Shown piece after piece: positions 33,646 through 47,869 of a stretch of 64,000 nucleotides of DNA (its first letter is position 1; each line of letters opens with the position of its first letter). This stretch comes from Saccharum officinarum (taxonomy: Eukaryota > Streptophyta > Magnoliopsida > Poales > Poaceae): assembly GCA_020631735.1 (NCBI GenBank), contig CM036215.1, positions 9,822,346-9,886,345 on the forward strand, written 5' to 3'. The position numbers were made by a program, and so were the translations under genes. The notes beneath the pieces were generated by a model. That model worked only from the letters and a program-made list of their open reading frames with translations, had not been told where the DNA came from and did no database searches.

Positions 33646-34501
33646 GGGCTTAGACGAGCTACACTGGGTACGCCACTGTCGCGCGCTATCCTCCACGCCA
33701 GCATGTAGCGTTCGGAAAACACCGCAGCGGATACGCCACCGGCTACGCTACGCTCGTGCGCGACGCTATTTCTAGCGCGGTAGCGGGCACCCTGCATGCG
33801 CGCGCGGGCCTGCGCATCCTCGCGCCCGCCGGACCTCGCGAGGCCACCCGCCCCTGCTCCGCGCCGCTGCTCCGTCGCGAGAGGAGGCCACCGAGGCCGC
33901 GCCGCCGCAAGGCCGCCAGCCGCCTAGAGAGGGAAAAGGGGAGGAGCAGAGGAGGAGGGAGGCCGCCAGAGAGGGACGAGCGGCGCCGTCGCCCAAATCC
34001 TCGACCCGGAAGCCGACCTCACGGCCATGGCCGCCCGCCGCACCGCGCCGCCGACCTCACGGCCATGGAGGCGACCCGTCCCGCGGCCGTGGATGTAGGC
34101 GCGCGCCGTGGATGGAGGCGACCCGTCCCTGCTCGCCCGTCCATGGCGCCTTGCTCGCCGGCGAGGAGTGGGAGCGACCGGGGGCAGGGCGGGCCGCCAG
34201 CGAGAGAGGGCAGGGGCGCGGGCGGCGCAGGCCGCCGGCGAGGAGCGGGGGCATGGGCCAGGGAGGGGTGGGGAGGCGTGCGGACGCGATAGGGGGAGGA
34301 GGAACGAGCAGTGGGAAAAGGATAAGGAGAGAGAAGAGAGAGGAGAGAGGGGAAAGTGGATGACAAGTGGGTCCCGCGTTTAGAGTGTGGATATAGAGGA
34401 TGGATGAGTGCAGAGAAACTGTATATTTTGTGGTGACTAGGGTGGAATATTCCGTTTAGAGGATGAAAATAGAGTAACATGAGTGCGGGTAGTCTTAGCC
34501 C
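33646..34501. mobile_element. Second copy of the GC-rich TIR element
   Basis: Counterpart of 6064-6925. Several small indels in G/C runs (for example GCGAGAGAGGGC for GCGAGGAGAGGGC) shift all interior frames. Confidence 0.5.
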
Positions 34502-34816
34502 AGGTGCAGACCCGAAGCTCCGTCTCTGCACACATAGCCCTGCACGAATGAGTGGGCAAGGCTGTAGGTAAGGAGCCACGCCGGACGGTGGCAGTTGCGG
34601 GCTAGTGGGGCGGGTCAGGTTGAGGTCAGAGGCGGACAATGTCAGCAGATATAGGGGCGTCGGCGGACAAGGTGGGCTACAGCAGATGGGTGGGGATGGA
34701 GGCCGAAGGTCTAGAAGAGGGAGAAGAAGTTGAGACTAATATTTGGACTCAACTAGCGGTTGTCTATAGGATGAACAACAATGATTATATTTTCCCTCCC
34801 CCGTGCCTCCAACCAA

Positions 34817-37485
34817 GGCCACGTTTAGATTGTAAAAAAATTCAACCCGATGAATAGTACCAATTTCGTCTTATTTGACAAATATTGTCCAATCGTGGAC
34901 CAACTAGACTCAAAAGATTTATCTCGTGATTTCCAATTAAACTGTGTAATTACTTATTTTTTACCTACATTTAATACTCCATGCAAGCGGCTAAAAATTG
35001 ATGTGATAGAGAAAGAGTGAAAAAATTCTAACTCTTGGATGCATTTAAACTAGGCCCAAATACCAAATAGGAATACCACCCATCTTCTCACCCAAACACC
35101 GAGATGGAAGAATCACATCCTAAAAACTAGAATGGATATATCAAATCCCTCTGTGACACCAAAACAAAAAAATAGCCTTTGTGGTCATCGCTGACGACGT
35201 TATGCATGGGTCATCTTTTTGTTTGTATTTCCTTTTTTCACATTAATAAGATGGTGATTCATGGATTGTTTCTAATAAAATAATTTAGTTAAACACAAAT
35301 ATTTGTTTCTAAAGTTTTGGGGAGTTTGAAAGTATATTTTATGATAAATCTAACTATATTTGTTTGATATCATAAATATTAATATTGGTTAAAATTGAGA
35401 TAGTTTTCTTAGGACAAAGCTACTTTGCGTTGCGGGATGCAGTTAGTGCACGTTTGATTTGATTCGAAGTGTTGACTGTTGAGGTAGCGAGCCTGAGGTA
35501 GCTTAAATTTTGCAAATGAGCTGCCGAACCAAGCTATGGCAGCATATCAGCAACGTCCTTTAGACTACCCGTACTGGGTACTCTAAAACGATACTCTAAA
35601 GCTTTAGAGTATGAATATAGAGTAAAAAACTGCTGCACTGGATACTCTAAAACGATACTCTATTCTTTCTCTCACTCTATATTTAGAGTGGTACAGTCTA
35701 TACTCTATAGTGGCGGGCCCCACTAGCTAAACAAAGAGAAAAAATGCTATAACTCACAAACCAAAAATCCAAATTAAATTTGATTGCACCATTAAATCCG
35801 TCTCAATAAATCCTTCAAAACTAGATCACACATGGATATATTTAGATAAAGTGACAAGTGGGTCCCATAGTGGATAGAGTGGATAGAGGATGATATAGAT
35901 GATGAATGGGTGCGGAAGAATTGAGTATAGAGGAGAGAATCTTGCTGACTAGGATGTATAGAGGATGAATATAGAGGTCCATGAGTGCGGGTAGTCTTAG
36001 AATGGTATAGTAGTGGTAATTGCTCCAGCTCCTTGTAGCAGTAATTGAAGGCAGCTGTTGAGATGGGATGACGCGCGACTAAGCATGAGCTTGAATGTTG
36101 GTCATGATTAGTTCAGGTCTCGGGACTGTAAGCGAAGAGCAGATCTGTTCAAGATCAGCAGGGGAACATTTGAGTTGACAGCAAGACGACTTCACGCCAT
36201 CCTACACTGCATGCAGTCTACTCCTACTTTTTTTTTTGATAAGAGTCTACTCCTACTTGCTAGACACATCGAGTGCAATGGTTAAATGCCATTGACCTTT
36301 TGACGCGACCCGGGTTACAGTTACACCCTAGTTCCTCGAAACCGAAATGTTCATAGGCATAAAACTTGTGAGGTGCCGTTTGATCTTTGGAATTAAATTT
36401 ATTTTAATAGTTATAATTTAGACACATATTAATTAAGCTAATATAGTTGTAAATAAATTATATTTGTATATTATTATTGGCTCTATGAAAGAAATACTTA
36501 TACGTTGCATTTCTGCCATAGTAAAGTGAGTTGAAGAGAGTGTTATAAGTTGTAAAATAAAAATATAGCATAATAGTCTATAGAATTAATTTTCATCTTC
36601 CACACTACAAATTTAAGATAAGCTTATATATGAACTTTGTAAAGTGGTGGAATGTCAAATTCCAAATAAATAGACTAATTTATTAAGTAGGTTTAATTCC
36701 TCCCGTTGAAAGATCCAAACGGCCCCTAACATTAATTGGAACGGCTGCTCAAGCCTTTGAGGAAGCCCGTCATATCAACGTCAACATACTGGGCCTCGTT
36801 TAGATTAAAAAAATTTTAGGAAAAATTTCTATAGCACTTTCGTTGTTATTTAGTAAAATTTATTCAACCATAGACTAATTAGGCTCAAAAGATTCGTCTC
36901 GACATTTATAAACAAACTTTACAATTAGTTATTTTTAACCTATATTTAATGCTCCATGTATGCGTCTAAAGATTCGATGTGATGGCTACTGTAGCACTTT
37001 TTGGAAAACTTTTTGGGAACTAAACAAACACCTAGTATATGATACAGAGGTGCATGAACAAATTAAAATAGTACTTAGTTCAGGACTATGTCCTGATACG
37101 CCTATTAGTGTACGTTCGCCTGAGCTTTCAGCCGCTTATTTTCAGCCAGCCAATAGTATTTTTCTCTAACGATAAACCAGCCAATAGTACCTTCGGCCGC
37201 TTATTTTCAGCCGAGCGCACAGGCTATTGATAACAGAATACTACTAGTACACAATAAGGCCCCGTTTGGTTTGGATGTTTAAGTTTAACAAACACTGTAG
37301 TACTTTCGTCTTATTTGACAAAAAGTTTCTAATCTTGGACTAATTAGGCTTAATAGATTCGTCTCGTAAATTACTCCTAATCTATGCCGACATGCATGCA
37401 ATTAGTCTACATTTAGTACTCCATGCATTTGAGAACATTGATGTGATGAAAGTTAAACTTTAACTCCTCCATACCAAACGGGCCC
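34817..37485. mobile_element. Second copies of MITE J, the AT-rich TIR element, the Tourist-like MITE, and MITEs K and L
   Basis: J at 34817-35056 (CAA duplication kept), AT-rich element ~35558-36000, Tourist-like MITE ~36372-36726, K at 36792-37032, L ~37258-37485. The sequence between them is AT-rich and non-coding, as in copy 1 (7486-9686). Confidence 0.65.
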
Positions 37486-37801
37486 AAGTCCAACTCTATT
37501 CACGTCTATTTCTAAGATCCGCTATTGATAACAGTATCTATCTTGTTCAGCAGCTGTACATGATGAACTGAGAGCGCCGGAGAAGAAGCGCAAAGTCAGG
37601 CCAGGCGAGAGCAATGCAAAGGGTGACAAGACCGAGGAGCCGGAGGAAGACGAATGATGATGGCGTATCTTTGGACCTTCTCTTCTCCCCAGGGAGAGAC
37701 TGCGTCATCAATTCCCCTCAGCCTCGTCGTGTCTGCAGCTGCAGTAGTCCAGAGTGTGATGACGACCACGACCAGCATTGCTCGTGAACGGCTCAACTTG
37801 A

Positions 37802-38069
37802 ACACTGTTTAGATTTCAGAATTCACCCCTAAATTTCACTATGCAAAAAGGAGATTCCCCATCACATCAAAATACCGGCAAATGTGGAGTACTAAATGTA
37901 GATGAAATCATATACTAATTGCACAGTTTTGTTGTACTTTGTGAGATGAACATTTTAAGTCTAATTAATCAATTTTAGACATTTTTTGCATAAAAAACAA
38001 AAATACTACTGTGCTCGAGGTGACACTATGCAGATTTAGCCATCCCGAATCGGCGATCTAAACAAGGGA
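37802..38069 (-). mobile_element. Second copy of MITE M
   Basis: Counterpart of 10235-10505, with small deletions relative to it (for example AAATGTGGAGTAC for AAATGTATGGAGTAC). Confidence 0.65.
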
Positions 38070-38529
38070 CACACCTACTACTAGTCTACTATACCGATCC
38101 GCTGCTCGTCCTTGAGCTCGAGGGCCGGCTCCGGCTCCGGCTGGCTATAAATAGGCCCCCAGGCCAAGCATACCTGATCGCATCGCAGCACAACAACACA
38201 GACCGATCGAGCTCTTCTTGCTCAAGCCTCCTTCGTTCCACACACCACGTACGTACACGCACACATCATCATCTGCCTTTGAAGCTCCAGGCCAACCGAT
38301 CCAACGCGTCAGACTTCGAGAGAGGTGAAGGTGACGTCCTCTCGCTCGATCTCTACATTGCATCCAAACGCTAGTATTAGCTGCTGTCTCTCTTGTTCCG
38401 TTGCTCTAATTTGTCTGCTCGATCAGCAACTGTTTTCTCATGGATGCTTCCTTCTTCTCTTTGCATACATACAGTACAGGTGGTTTAATTTTGGGGGCGC
38501 AGATCGAGCGCAGGGGGGTCGACCGATCG

Positions 38530-38886
38530 ATGGAGCGCGCGGAGAACGAGCGGCTGCGGAGGATGGCGCAGGGCAAGTGCCTGGAGAACCTGCTCATCAT
38601 GCAGGAGAACGAGTGGATGCGGAGGAAGGCGCAGCAGCTGGACCAGGAGAACAAGGCCCTCCTCGCCGAGCTCAAGCAGCGCCAGCAGCGCCCCAGGGCG
38701 CCGCCGGCCCTTCCGGCTCCGTCGTCTTCGGTTCTGCTGGTTCCGCCGCCGCCGCCACCAACCTCAAGGCGAAGGCGGCCGGCAAGCAGCAGCAGCCCAA
38801 GTGAAGAAGTAGCCACTAGCCACTGCTCGGTCGTGTGCATGCACGCATGCATGCTTGTCTTTCTTATCTGTAAATATAAGTGCTAG
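38530..38886 (+). CDS. ZPR-like: LITTLE ZIPPER-like gene, second copy, frameshifted
   Basis: Same promoter (TATAAATA near 38146), leader and ATG as the gene at 10967. The zipper (residues 1-53) is unchanged. One G is missing near 38690 (CAGCGCCCCAGG here, CAGCGGCCCCAGG in copy 1). This replaces the Gly/Ala/Gln-rich tail by an unrelated Pro/Arg-rich one and moves the stop from 38804 to 38886, giving 118 aa. The original tail codons are intact in the next frame. The loss is in a G/C run inside the indel-rich half of copy 2, so a base-calling or consensus error is more likely than a mutation. If real, the zipper would survive with a changed tail. Confidence 0.7.
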   Translation: MERAENERLRRMAQGKCLENLLIMQENEWMRRKAQQLDQENKALLAELKQRQQRPRAPPALPAPSSSVLLVPPPPPPTSRRRRPASSSSPSEEVATSHCSVVCMHACMLVFLICKYKC

Positions 38887-41725
38887 TACTTCTAGTAGTG
38901 TTGTAGCAGGTAGTAGCTGGTTACTCTACTCTCTTAGCAGTGAGTGGAGTGGATGTCGTCGTAGAACCAAGGAGAAGCTATCTAGATGGTGAGAGCGAAG
39001 CCAGCCAGCAGTGGCAGCATTTTGCGCTATATGTATGTATGCAGCAGTGCAGTCCTTAGCTTGTCAGTCAGCAATTTCATCATCATTCGGCTTATATTTG
39101 ACGATGCTTATGCTTCGATGCCGTATGCCAATTTCCAGCGCTTCATTCTCCATATACATCGTGCATTATCCTCTGTTTAATTAGTTATAGTTATTATATA
39201 GTTTATATATAGAAGAAAATAAGGAGATATATTAATACATCAGGTTGTATATAGATTGTGAATCAACTTCGAGTGGATGGCTACCTTTTTCAATGTGAAA
39301 CGGGAACAGCTTGCTTTTTCCCCACTTCTTTTTGGAGAACATGGGGTACGATACGATACGAGAGCCCCAACCTGAAATTTTAGATTGATTGATGAATGAT
39401 GCCGGCACAACGGGCCAATAAACTAGGTTAGGTAGAGCGGATGAGATCAAACAGGTCCATGACCAGAGCCTCGCGCGTAAAGGTTTGGGCTTCGTTTCAT
39501 AAGAAGCCCACGGTAGACCAATCCCAATATGGGCCCCACGTAGATGAATAAGCTTAGGCCTAGCATTAAATTCAGCCCATCAATGGTCTCCCTCTGCGAA
39601 CACATGGTTGTTATGTGCCCACATGTGTCGATTATGTAACGAGTGATTGTCAGGAGATGATCAAACTTACGTGGCTGACTTGTGCCCATGTGTGTCGATT
39701 GGTGATGAGTGATTGTCAGGAGATGATCAAGCTTTGGTTGAGTTTGGAGACTAACCATGGCTTGAGTGTGGTGTTGTGCAACATGTCTCTTGGCTTGTCA
39801 ACAGATGTGCAGCACAGAGACAATCGACGGCTATGGAGAAGGTCAAGTAAGGTCGTGTCGTGCCGATATAGAGCGGTGAAGGACGGATGAGAGGCTTGAA
39901 CCGAGGGCCGAGAGACTAACCATGGGTGGTTGACACCTGGGGACACCGACAAGCAAGTATATATGTGGAGGAGTAGACCAAGTCAAGACGGCGGTTGGCC
40001 GGGGCGTGAAGGACTTGGTGATCGGTGGTCGAGGACGAACGATGACACGTCTTGAGATCCTAGAGGATGCACAGAGGATATGGTTCTCCAGCTAGGTTTG
40101 ATGGTTTGGGCCTCAAAACCACAGCCGGACGGTTTTGCTTGGTTTAGGCCTCAAAACCTAGGATGGAGTTCAGGATGGACTTTGGGGCAGCACATGGCGT
40201 CATTGAGAAGCTTGCGTCGAGGCGAAGCAAAGCCGTGAAGAGCTCGTGGCCGTCAGATGCACCGATCAAAAGATGAACCATTTTGCCCCTAGGTTAAGTG
40301 GTTTAGCAAAATATCTAAGGGCAAGTTTGGGGATTGTGTAATAGCTTTACAAATAAGAGGGAAGGCTGCCCACACCAACCTATCTCTCTAGCTTTTGTAA
40401 TGTAGAAACATCATGAAATTATTTAATTCAGGGTCTGTTTAAACCTCTATAGAGCTGACCTCAACTCTGGAATTGAATACATGCATTGTAATGTAGAATT
40501 GGCATTGCACGTATTCCCCAAATTACGAAGACCAGCATTGTGTCCCTAGAAAGCAGAAAGGCAAGCTAATTTTAGAGAAGCTAAATAATATCAAAACAAG
40601 TAAAATATATATTATTTATCATAAAAATTTTCACTTAGACTTAAATAATCCAAACCATAAAATTTAAGTTAGGAGAATCTTACTTTCTTAACTTCCAAAT
40701 TTGATTGTTTTGTATTAATAGAATATAAGGTTTTCACTTCCATAGTTGGCTACTCAGATCACTTAAATATTGAATGCATATCCACCCACTATCCACATAA
40801 CCATATGATTCATGAGCCCACAACAGTAACTATCGAATCCCCATGATTCGGCTCTCCATGGGAGAAATGGACGTGACTAGTATCCAAGCCATTATGGAGG
40901 TTCTTAAGAGGTTGCTCCTAGAACTCCCACGACAGGACACTGAACTGACATTGTTGAATAATAGTGTGGCACGACTAAGGCAGGCTCTGGCTCTCCATGG
41001 GGGTGGCAACGACATCACAGGTCGTTGGATCTACTATAACTTTTTTTTTGAAACTAGATCTACTATAACTAACTGAACTAGAACGTCTATTTCTTCATCC
41101 AAATCTTCATCCTTTAAACCTCAATACCAAAAGCCTCCCCATCACGTAGCTGGATAGACAATAAGGACAAGGTAGCAATTACATGACATGGATCCGATCG
41201 GTGAAATAATTTACATACTCTCTATGACATTGGATTTGTTCATCACTCATAACTTTACATCTTTTCTTTGTTGTTCCTGAGACCTCACTTGTTAGTGCCT
41301 TCCTTTTCCTAATCTTGGCCTTCTTTAACTTCCCCTTCTTGCTTTTACTCTTAGAAAGCTCACTCTGTCATAGTCATGATCAGCTATTTTAAAGCAAATT
41401 GGCAATCCTTTGACCATTGCTTAGCTTTTGTGACAGATTTTTTTCCAACTTTGCCACTTTCACTGAAACGAAGATTGATGTTACACAACATCAGTGAATC
41501 AGACCTTGTAACTTCAAGAAAATGAATAATACAGATGTCACACCACTTGTAGACCTCAACATTTGAGGGTCTAGGCCATTGTCTAGCCGTGTGCCTCTAC
41601 ATGACACCAAATGCTGACCTCAAAGGTTCTGCACCAACCTTAGATTATTTTGCATAGAAGTAATCTTTTGTCCACATCATTTTGACTAACCCCTCAATAT
41701 ATATGATTGGGACATTATTCATTTC

Positions 41726-41955
41726 CTAAACACGCACATTTGGCCCCACACTTGATACGATGAAACCAACCAAATAAAGTGTAGACCGTTCTATGACTAA
41801 GCACATCCACTTGTCATTGTATTGAAGATGTATGAAAAAGTGCCCTTCCTCTGGGATCAGAGCACACTTGTATGACTCTTTCCCAAAATTATAGCAGTTG
41901 TTCATGCGGTTAAAGCACCGGGATCGGAGGTCACACATGCTCCTCAGCCATATGA
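41726..41955 (-). pseudogene. Second copy of the ribosome-inactivating-protein-like fragment
   Basis: Same reading and same break as 14165-14394, interrupted by the solo LTR at 41956. Confidence 0.35.
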
Positions 41956-44900
41956 TGTCACACCCTGTTTTAAGGACAAAACCAGGCTCGTCATATGCGT
42001 GCCCAGGAAGTCCACACATACAACAACATAATAAAAATATCAAAACAATGTTTATATAAAGCGGGAAACATACTATATTAACACTTACAACTATCAGAGT
42101 GTCGTGGAACGGTCACTAATCTTTTCTTTAGGCTCCAACGTCACAGGGACGGCTGACTGGGGGCTCCGTATGCCAAGCACTTCTTATAGACTTCTGAAAC
42201 TCCACTACACCTTTATTCTTCTTCTAAGCAGCACCTTACTAGACACTGGAGTGTGGGGAAATAACAAGGGTGAGTCCATATCGAACTCAGCAAATATAAC
42301 ACAGGGTTCATGAGGCTCAAAAGGTTTGACACGGGTTTACTGCAATAGCTTTTAGTGAGTCATCTTTTTAGCATTTGAGTAGCAACAAGTTACGTAAGCC
42401 CAAATAACCTCATGATCATGTAAACGAGAATAATGTATAGCAAGAAACAATAATCATCAGTGAGCTTTAATATCATCAGTATTATCATTACCATCAATGT
42501 TCATCATTTATTCTATAAGGGTCCAAGGCCACTCGTGACCGTGAGCACGGCTGATATACCAGTTTTACACTCTACAGAGGTTGTACACTTTCACCATGAG
42601 TCCTGATTTACCATTTTGCCCGAGGTGATCAGCCTCTTGACCCACTTCCAAGGAAGGTCGACAGGGTTCACTATGAAGTCTTTCAAAGGTTCGTCTAACA
42701 AGCTAGGGCCGCTAGGTTTCATCAGTCAGTCTGTGTGATACAACCACGCAGGGATCCACATACTGCTTTTCCCCATTTGCGCCACAAGGGTAACCTCTAA
42801 CAAGCTAGAAAAGGTCCTCATACTTGACTAAAGCCAGAGTCATATAGCCCTCATGGTTGTACTGTAAGTCCCAGATGTTCGCTTACAGATAAGTCCTTAA
42901 GGAGAGAAACTAGAGCACCATAAAAACAGCCTAATGCTCTAGCCCTTTTGAGCCATATTTCTATAAATCATCTTTTAAACGTTTATTGCATATACCATTA
43001 GTCAAGTTACAGATCATGGTTATTTATCTTGAATACTAGCATAAATACTACCCAATGCAATATTCCACCGGTGTCAAGGTACAAGATACAAAAGCTAGGA
43101 TATCCTTAGAGGTAACGAGGTAGACACATGCACATGAATTAAATGTATTAAAGGTGAATAGGAAACAAGGATGATCCCATGCTATACTTGCCTTAGAACT
43201 TGCTTTATGCCCAAAGCAACTTGCTCTGAAAAACCTCAACTTAATCTTGCATTTGCAACTTCTGGCACTCAGCTTCTGGTCTTCATCTTCGGATCTTCGG
43301 CGCTCACGGATAGTCTTTCTTCTACTCGTAGATCATAGCAACCCAGCACACTAACAGGCATACAAGTAAATAAATAGGAACAACTAAGAACAATACACCA
43401 CACAAGAGAAAACAGCGTACTAAAAGAGAACTACCGGCTACAGTCACGAGAACATAAGAAACGCCGACAACAGAACTATAAAGGAAAAGAAACGACTACC
43501 GAGAGTTTATATTATAAAAGAAACAATTACACGCTTAATTTTCTTAATTGAATAAAAACCACGTGATAGTTATTAACTTAGATTTCTTAAATTATATTCT
43601 AATTCCAAGCTGAGTTAAGACCAATCTTGTTTTATAAATATTGCCGTAGGATTAAGCAAGTTCAACTTAAAGTTCGCAATATGAAAAGGGACACGTGCAT
43701 ACTTAATAATGCCTAATATATACAACTTGTTTAAACTAAGTAATAATAAATTAAGAATGCATTTATGTAGCAATTAATCATATTAATCACATTATCATTG
43801 ATATAGGAAAAGCTGATGTAAAAGCATGGATTGTTATTCACGTTAAGGGGTAAAAAGAGAGCTCTGAATGACATCATATGAATAGATAATGTATTAAACT
43901 TGCATGAAGCCAGAACGTAACAGGTAGCTTAACTGCAAACACTTTGATGCTTACTGTTGGCGGGCTTTGAACATTGATGAACTTGTAGAGAGCAGGGAAC
44001 TTGGCCTACATGCATGTGCTGACATGAATAGCAACATATCCGGTTTTCTGGCTGATTGGAACACAGGCTATAGGACCCGGCAGGCAGCAAACGACGCTGG
44101 CTACTTCACCGACTCGAGCAGTACAAGCATGGCCATGGCGACCATGGAAGGCCGGTACAGCTGTGGCATGTCGGCAGGCTGCGCCACACATGGTCGGCAA
44201 CTGCTAATCGGTAGGATGCATGACACGTTATAAAAACAGATAGCATACTTGGCTTGTGGCATGATGTAGACGATAGATGAAATATAGGGACTAAGACATG
44301 ATGGAGGTGCTCACCGGTGGTCAGCTACCGATGGCGTTGACAGGCCTGCTCATCTAGATGAGAAGTCCTCCAGCGACGAATCAGCATGTGAGTCTGAGGA
44401 AAACTTGGACGATGGTTAATCTATTCTGGTTGGTCGATGGCGGAGCAGACGAGATGGGCGACAATCTGATGAAGTTTGTAGTGGTGGCGGTTGCCTCCTA
44501 TAGAACTCGGTGCGGTGCAAGGGATGGACATATGAACAGATCACGGCGGCGGCATACATGCGATGCTGTGGTGGATGGTCGGCGGTGCCAGCTCATACAA
44601 TCGGCGAGGCACCATGTGACCGCTGGCAAGCAAATAGCAGATTACTAGGAACAATGACTCGATCGGACATGGCTAGCCATGTGGGAGATCGACTCATTGA
44701 CAGGAACATGGCAGGCGGCCGTGCTTGCTGCCGAGGAGAGGCCGGCGTGGCGTATGAGCGACAGGCTAGCGGCGGCAACAAAGCATGGTAGGGAAACTCG
44801 GAAGTTGCAGGTCGACGGCGGCGCGGCAGGGCTGCGTGGGATTTGATCGATTGGCTTATGGGTTCTCCAGGTATTATAGAAATACATGAAGCCAAGATTG

Positions 44901-46109
44901 ATATTTATGGACGGGCACGGCGTGATGCACACGCCAAGGCGTGAAGATGGTGTGGGATGGAGGCAGACTCCAAATCAGAGCAAAGTCCGGCTCCTTCACG
45001 AGCTTGGAGCTTGTGTACAGATTTGTGTATGTGAATAATACGATTGTAGCTATGTATGTTTACATCCCAAAGATACATATAGCTGTATGAGCGAACCCAA
45101 TGCCCAGTACAGCAAGAGGATTCAGGAATCAGGATAAAACGGGACACAATTATACACTTGCACAAGCTCGGTTAAACAATTCAAGGCTACTGTACTAATC
45201 TAGTAAAGAAGCGGCTAAAAACGCTCAACCCCATAACAGACAGACAGAAAACGAAAAAGAGTCAGATAAGAAACAAGAAACAACAGAATGATCCTGGAAA
45301 GGAAAAACTGACAGAAATCAGGAAGATACATGGTTGCTGCTATAGATTGGGAATAGGCACGACGTACGTCCGATGCCCCGAGTACTTGTCGAGATTATTA
45401 CAGGCATTGTGAAACCGTCTCCGGTGGCTACACGAAGAGCATTGGGATGAAGATAGCGGTCACTCGAACTCCATGATGGGGTTCTTGCCGTAGAGAAACG
45501 ATTGATGGCGACGTAAAGCCCAGCGAGGCGGGTCACGCCAAACGGAGGCATCGCGAGTGGTGACGGAGGCGGCCTCCACCGAGCGGTGTCCGGCTCGGTT
45601 ACGTGCTGGAAGAGGACGACGATGTCGCGTGGGCCTGGAATGGCAGCGACTCCAGACGCGGGTCAAGGCTGTCAGCGGGCAAAGAGAAGGGAGCTGGCTC
45701 CTTCGGCTTGGGCCAGGGAATGAGAAGGAGCAGCAGCAGATCGGGCTGAGCCACTCGGGTGAAAACAAGGGCGAGTAGGCCAGATCCTTCGGGCCAAAAC
45801 TGAGGAGAGGGGGAGCAGGCCAAGCGGGCCAAAAGAATCAGAGGGTTGGGGAGAATTCCTTTTCTTTTTCCTTTCTAATTTTCCAAAGCCATTTCAAATA
45901 GATTTTGAGTTCCTTTTTCACTTTTAGCAAAAACCACACAATACAAAAGCTCAGATGCACCAGCATGCATGTACATACATGTTGCTAAACCTTCTGATAG
46001 ATTTTAATTTAATGAAAAATATTATTTTCCTATGTTTTTATGAGCACAAAAATACATAATTAAATCATTTTAACTCTATTTCCAAAGAAGCAAATTTTAG
46101 GGTGTTACA
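41956..46109 (-). mobile_element. Second copy of the Ty3/Gypsy solo LTR
   Basis: Same ends and same TATGA duplication (41951-41955 and 46110-46114) as 14395-18551. It differs by scattered substitutions (for example at ~42658, 44586, 44965, 45090 and 45559) and a few 1-bp indels. Confidence 0.85.
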
Positions 46110-46645
46110 TATGATCATGATATCTTTATCACTACCATTCAAATCAAGTAAGTAGTTCTAAATTGAAAGAAAATCATGACATTTTAGAGTAACAAAATAT
46201 ACATAAAATATATTTATGAAACAAGTGAGATCTTGGTCAATATAACCATGGTATTTGCACAAAAAGCTACCTTTACCTGCCAGTGACTTTAGGATTGGTG
46301 TATGAGATCATGGTTCTGTCATTCGTTCTTCAATGCTCAGAGCTTGATAACAGTAAGCCCAATTAACCTGGTTTTAGAGAAATTTACGTATTCTTATCTA
46401 GAGTAGACTGAGCCCACAATGTCAAGAATGGACAACAATACAATAATATGTTTCTACTAAAATGCAGAAATTTAGAACTACAAATGATATGAGGAATGAT
46501 AACTCACATACTGAAAGGGAGAACATGCAACAAGACAATGAAAGTAGAGTTTCACCTAGCATAAAATATTTTTGTGGTTTTATAGTTATAGTTCCAATGG
46601 CAAATATTCTGGTCAACCCATCAGAGCCAGGGGCTCCCTCTACAT

Positions 46646-47294
46646 ATGATCCCTAAACTTGTCCAAACGGGTTTAGGGACCAAAAAATAAAAAAAGTTTG
46701 GGACCTAGATAACACCGCCTCCCAACTTTAGGGACCGCCAGTGTATTTTACTCAAAACTTCTATTTTTAGAATACTATTCATCTTATCCTTGTATTGCAA
46801 ATGGGATTCTTGTTTAATGTCTAGCCTCTCAAACTCCTTAATGAGTTCTTGCTTTTGTTTTCTAATTTCTGAGTTAACATTCAAGGACCAACCCTTGGAT
46901 TTCTTTCTCAACAACCTAATCTTAAACTGCCAAATATCCAGTGGATCTGTGAAAATACACGAAGTGTTCCAAACCTGTCTAACCACATCATAGAACTCAA
47001 GGACTCATCTTGTTGTAGCCACCATTTTTCGAATCTAAAGAGCTTGGCTATTTTAGGAATATTTACACCAAAGTTAAGAATGAAGGGTACATGATCACTA
47101 CTTGCCCTCAAGTGTCATCTAGGCCCCAAACTTCCATTTTTTTATTTTTGGGTCCCTAAACTTGTGTAAACGGGTTTCAATAGGTTGGACAAGTCTAGGG
47201 ACCAAAAAAAGAAAGTTTAGGACCTAGATAATACCGCCTCCGAATTTTTGGGACCGCCGGTGTATTTTACTCAAAACTTCTATTTTTGAAAACT
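46646..47294. repeat. Second copy of the direct-repeat pair flanking the LINE fragment
   Basis: Repeat units at 46646-46773 and 47150-47294. LINE-like minus-strand fragment at about 46758-47118. Confidence 0.65.
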
Positions 47295-47869
47295 TTTACA
47301 TATAAGGTTTCCTTTTTGCTATTCAACATCTTTGGAAAACTTTGTAGTTTTGGATTTTTTTTATGAACTTATATAAATAATTAAGATTTTTTGTTGTTTA
47401 ACCTCTTTGGAAAACTTATTGAAAAAATAAGCTTCTAAAATAATAACTCATTCAGTTATGTTTGTACATTTTTTTATAACAACCCAGTCAACTAAATTAC
47501 CAAGAAAAACTTATCGAACACAACCTTATACTACCGAGCTCTTATGGTTTAAAAAAAAATAAAGAAAAAAGAAACAAGGAGAGAGGAAAAAAAAGAAAAG
47601 AAGAAGGAAGAAATGAAAAAAAAGGAGGGAAACGCAGGGGGTGTGCATAGTCTGGGATTTGCTCACGTGGATGTCCTCTGAATCGAGCGCCAAATATTAA
47701 AAAATCATTAATGGCAAACCTCACAACTGGATTTCTACTTCTTACGCCACAAATTTCTCTTTGCTTCTGCTCCATATATATCACAATTCCCATACAGTAC
47801 TTGAGCATGGATCTGCAGCTGGAACAGTTCCTTTTGTACTCCTGAGAACTGAAACAACCAATTTCAGAT

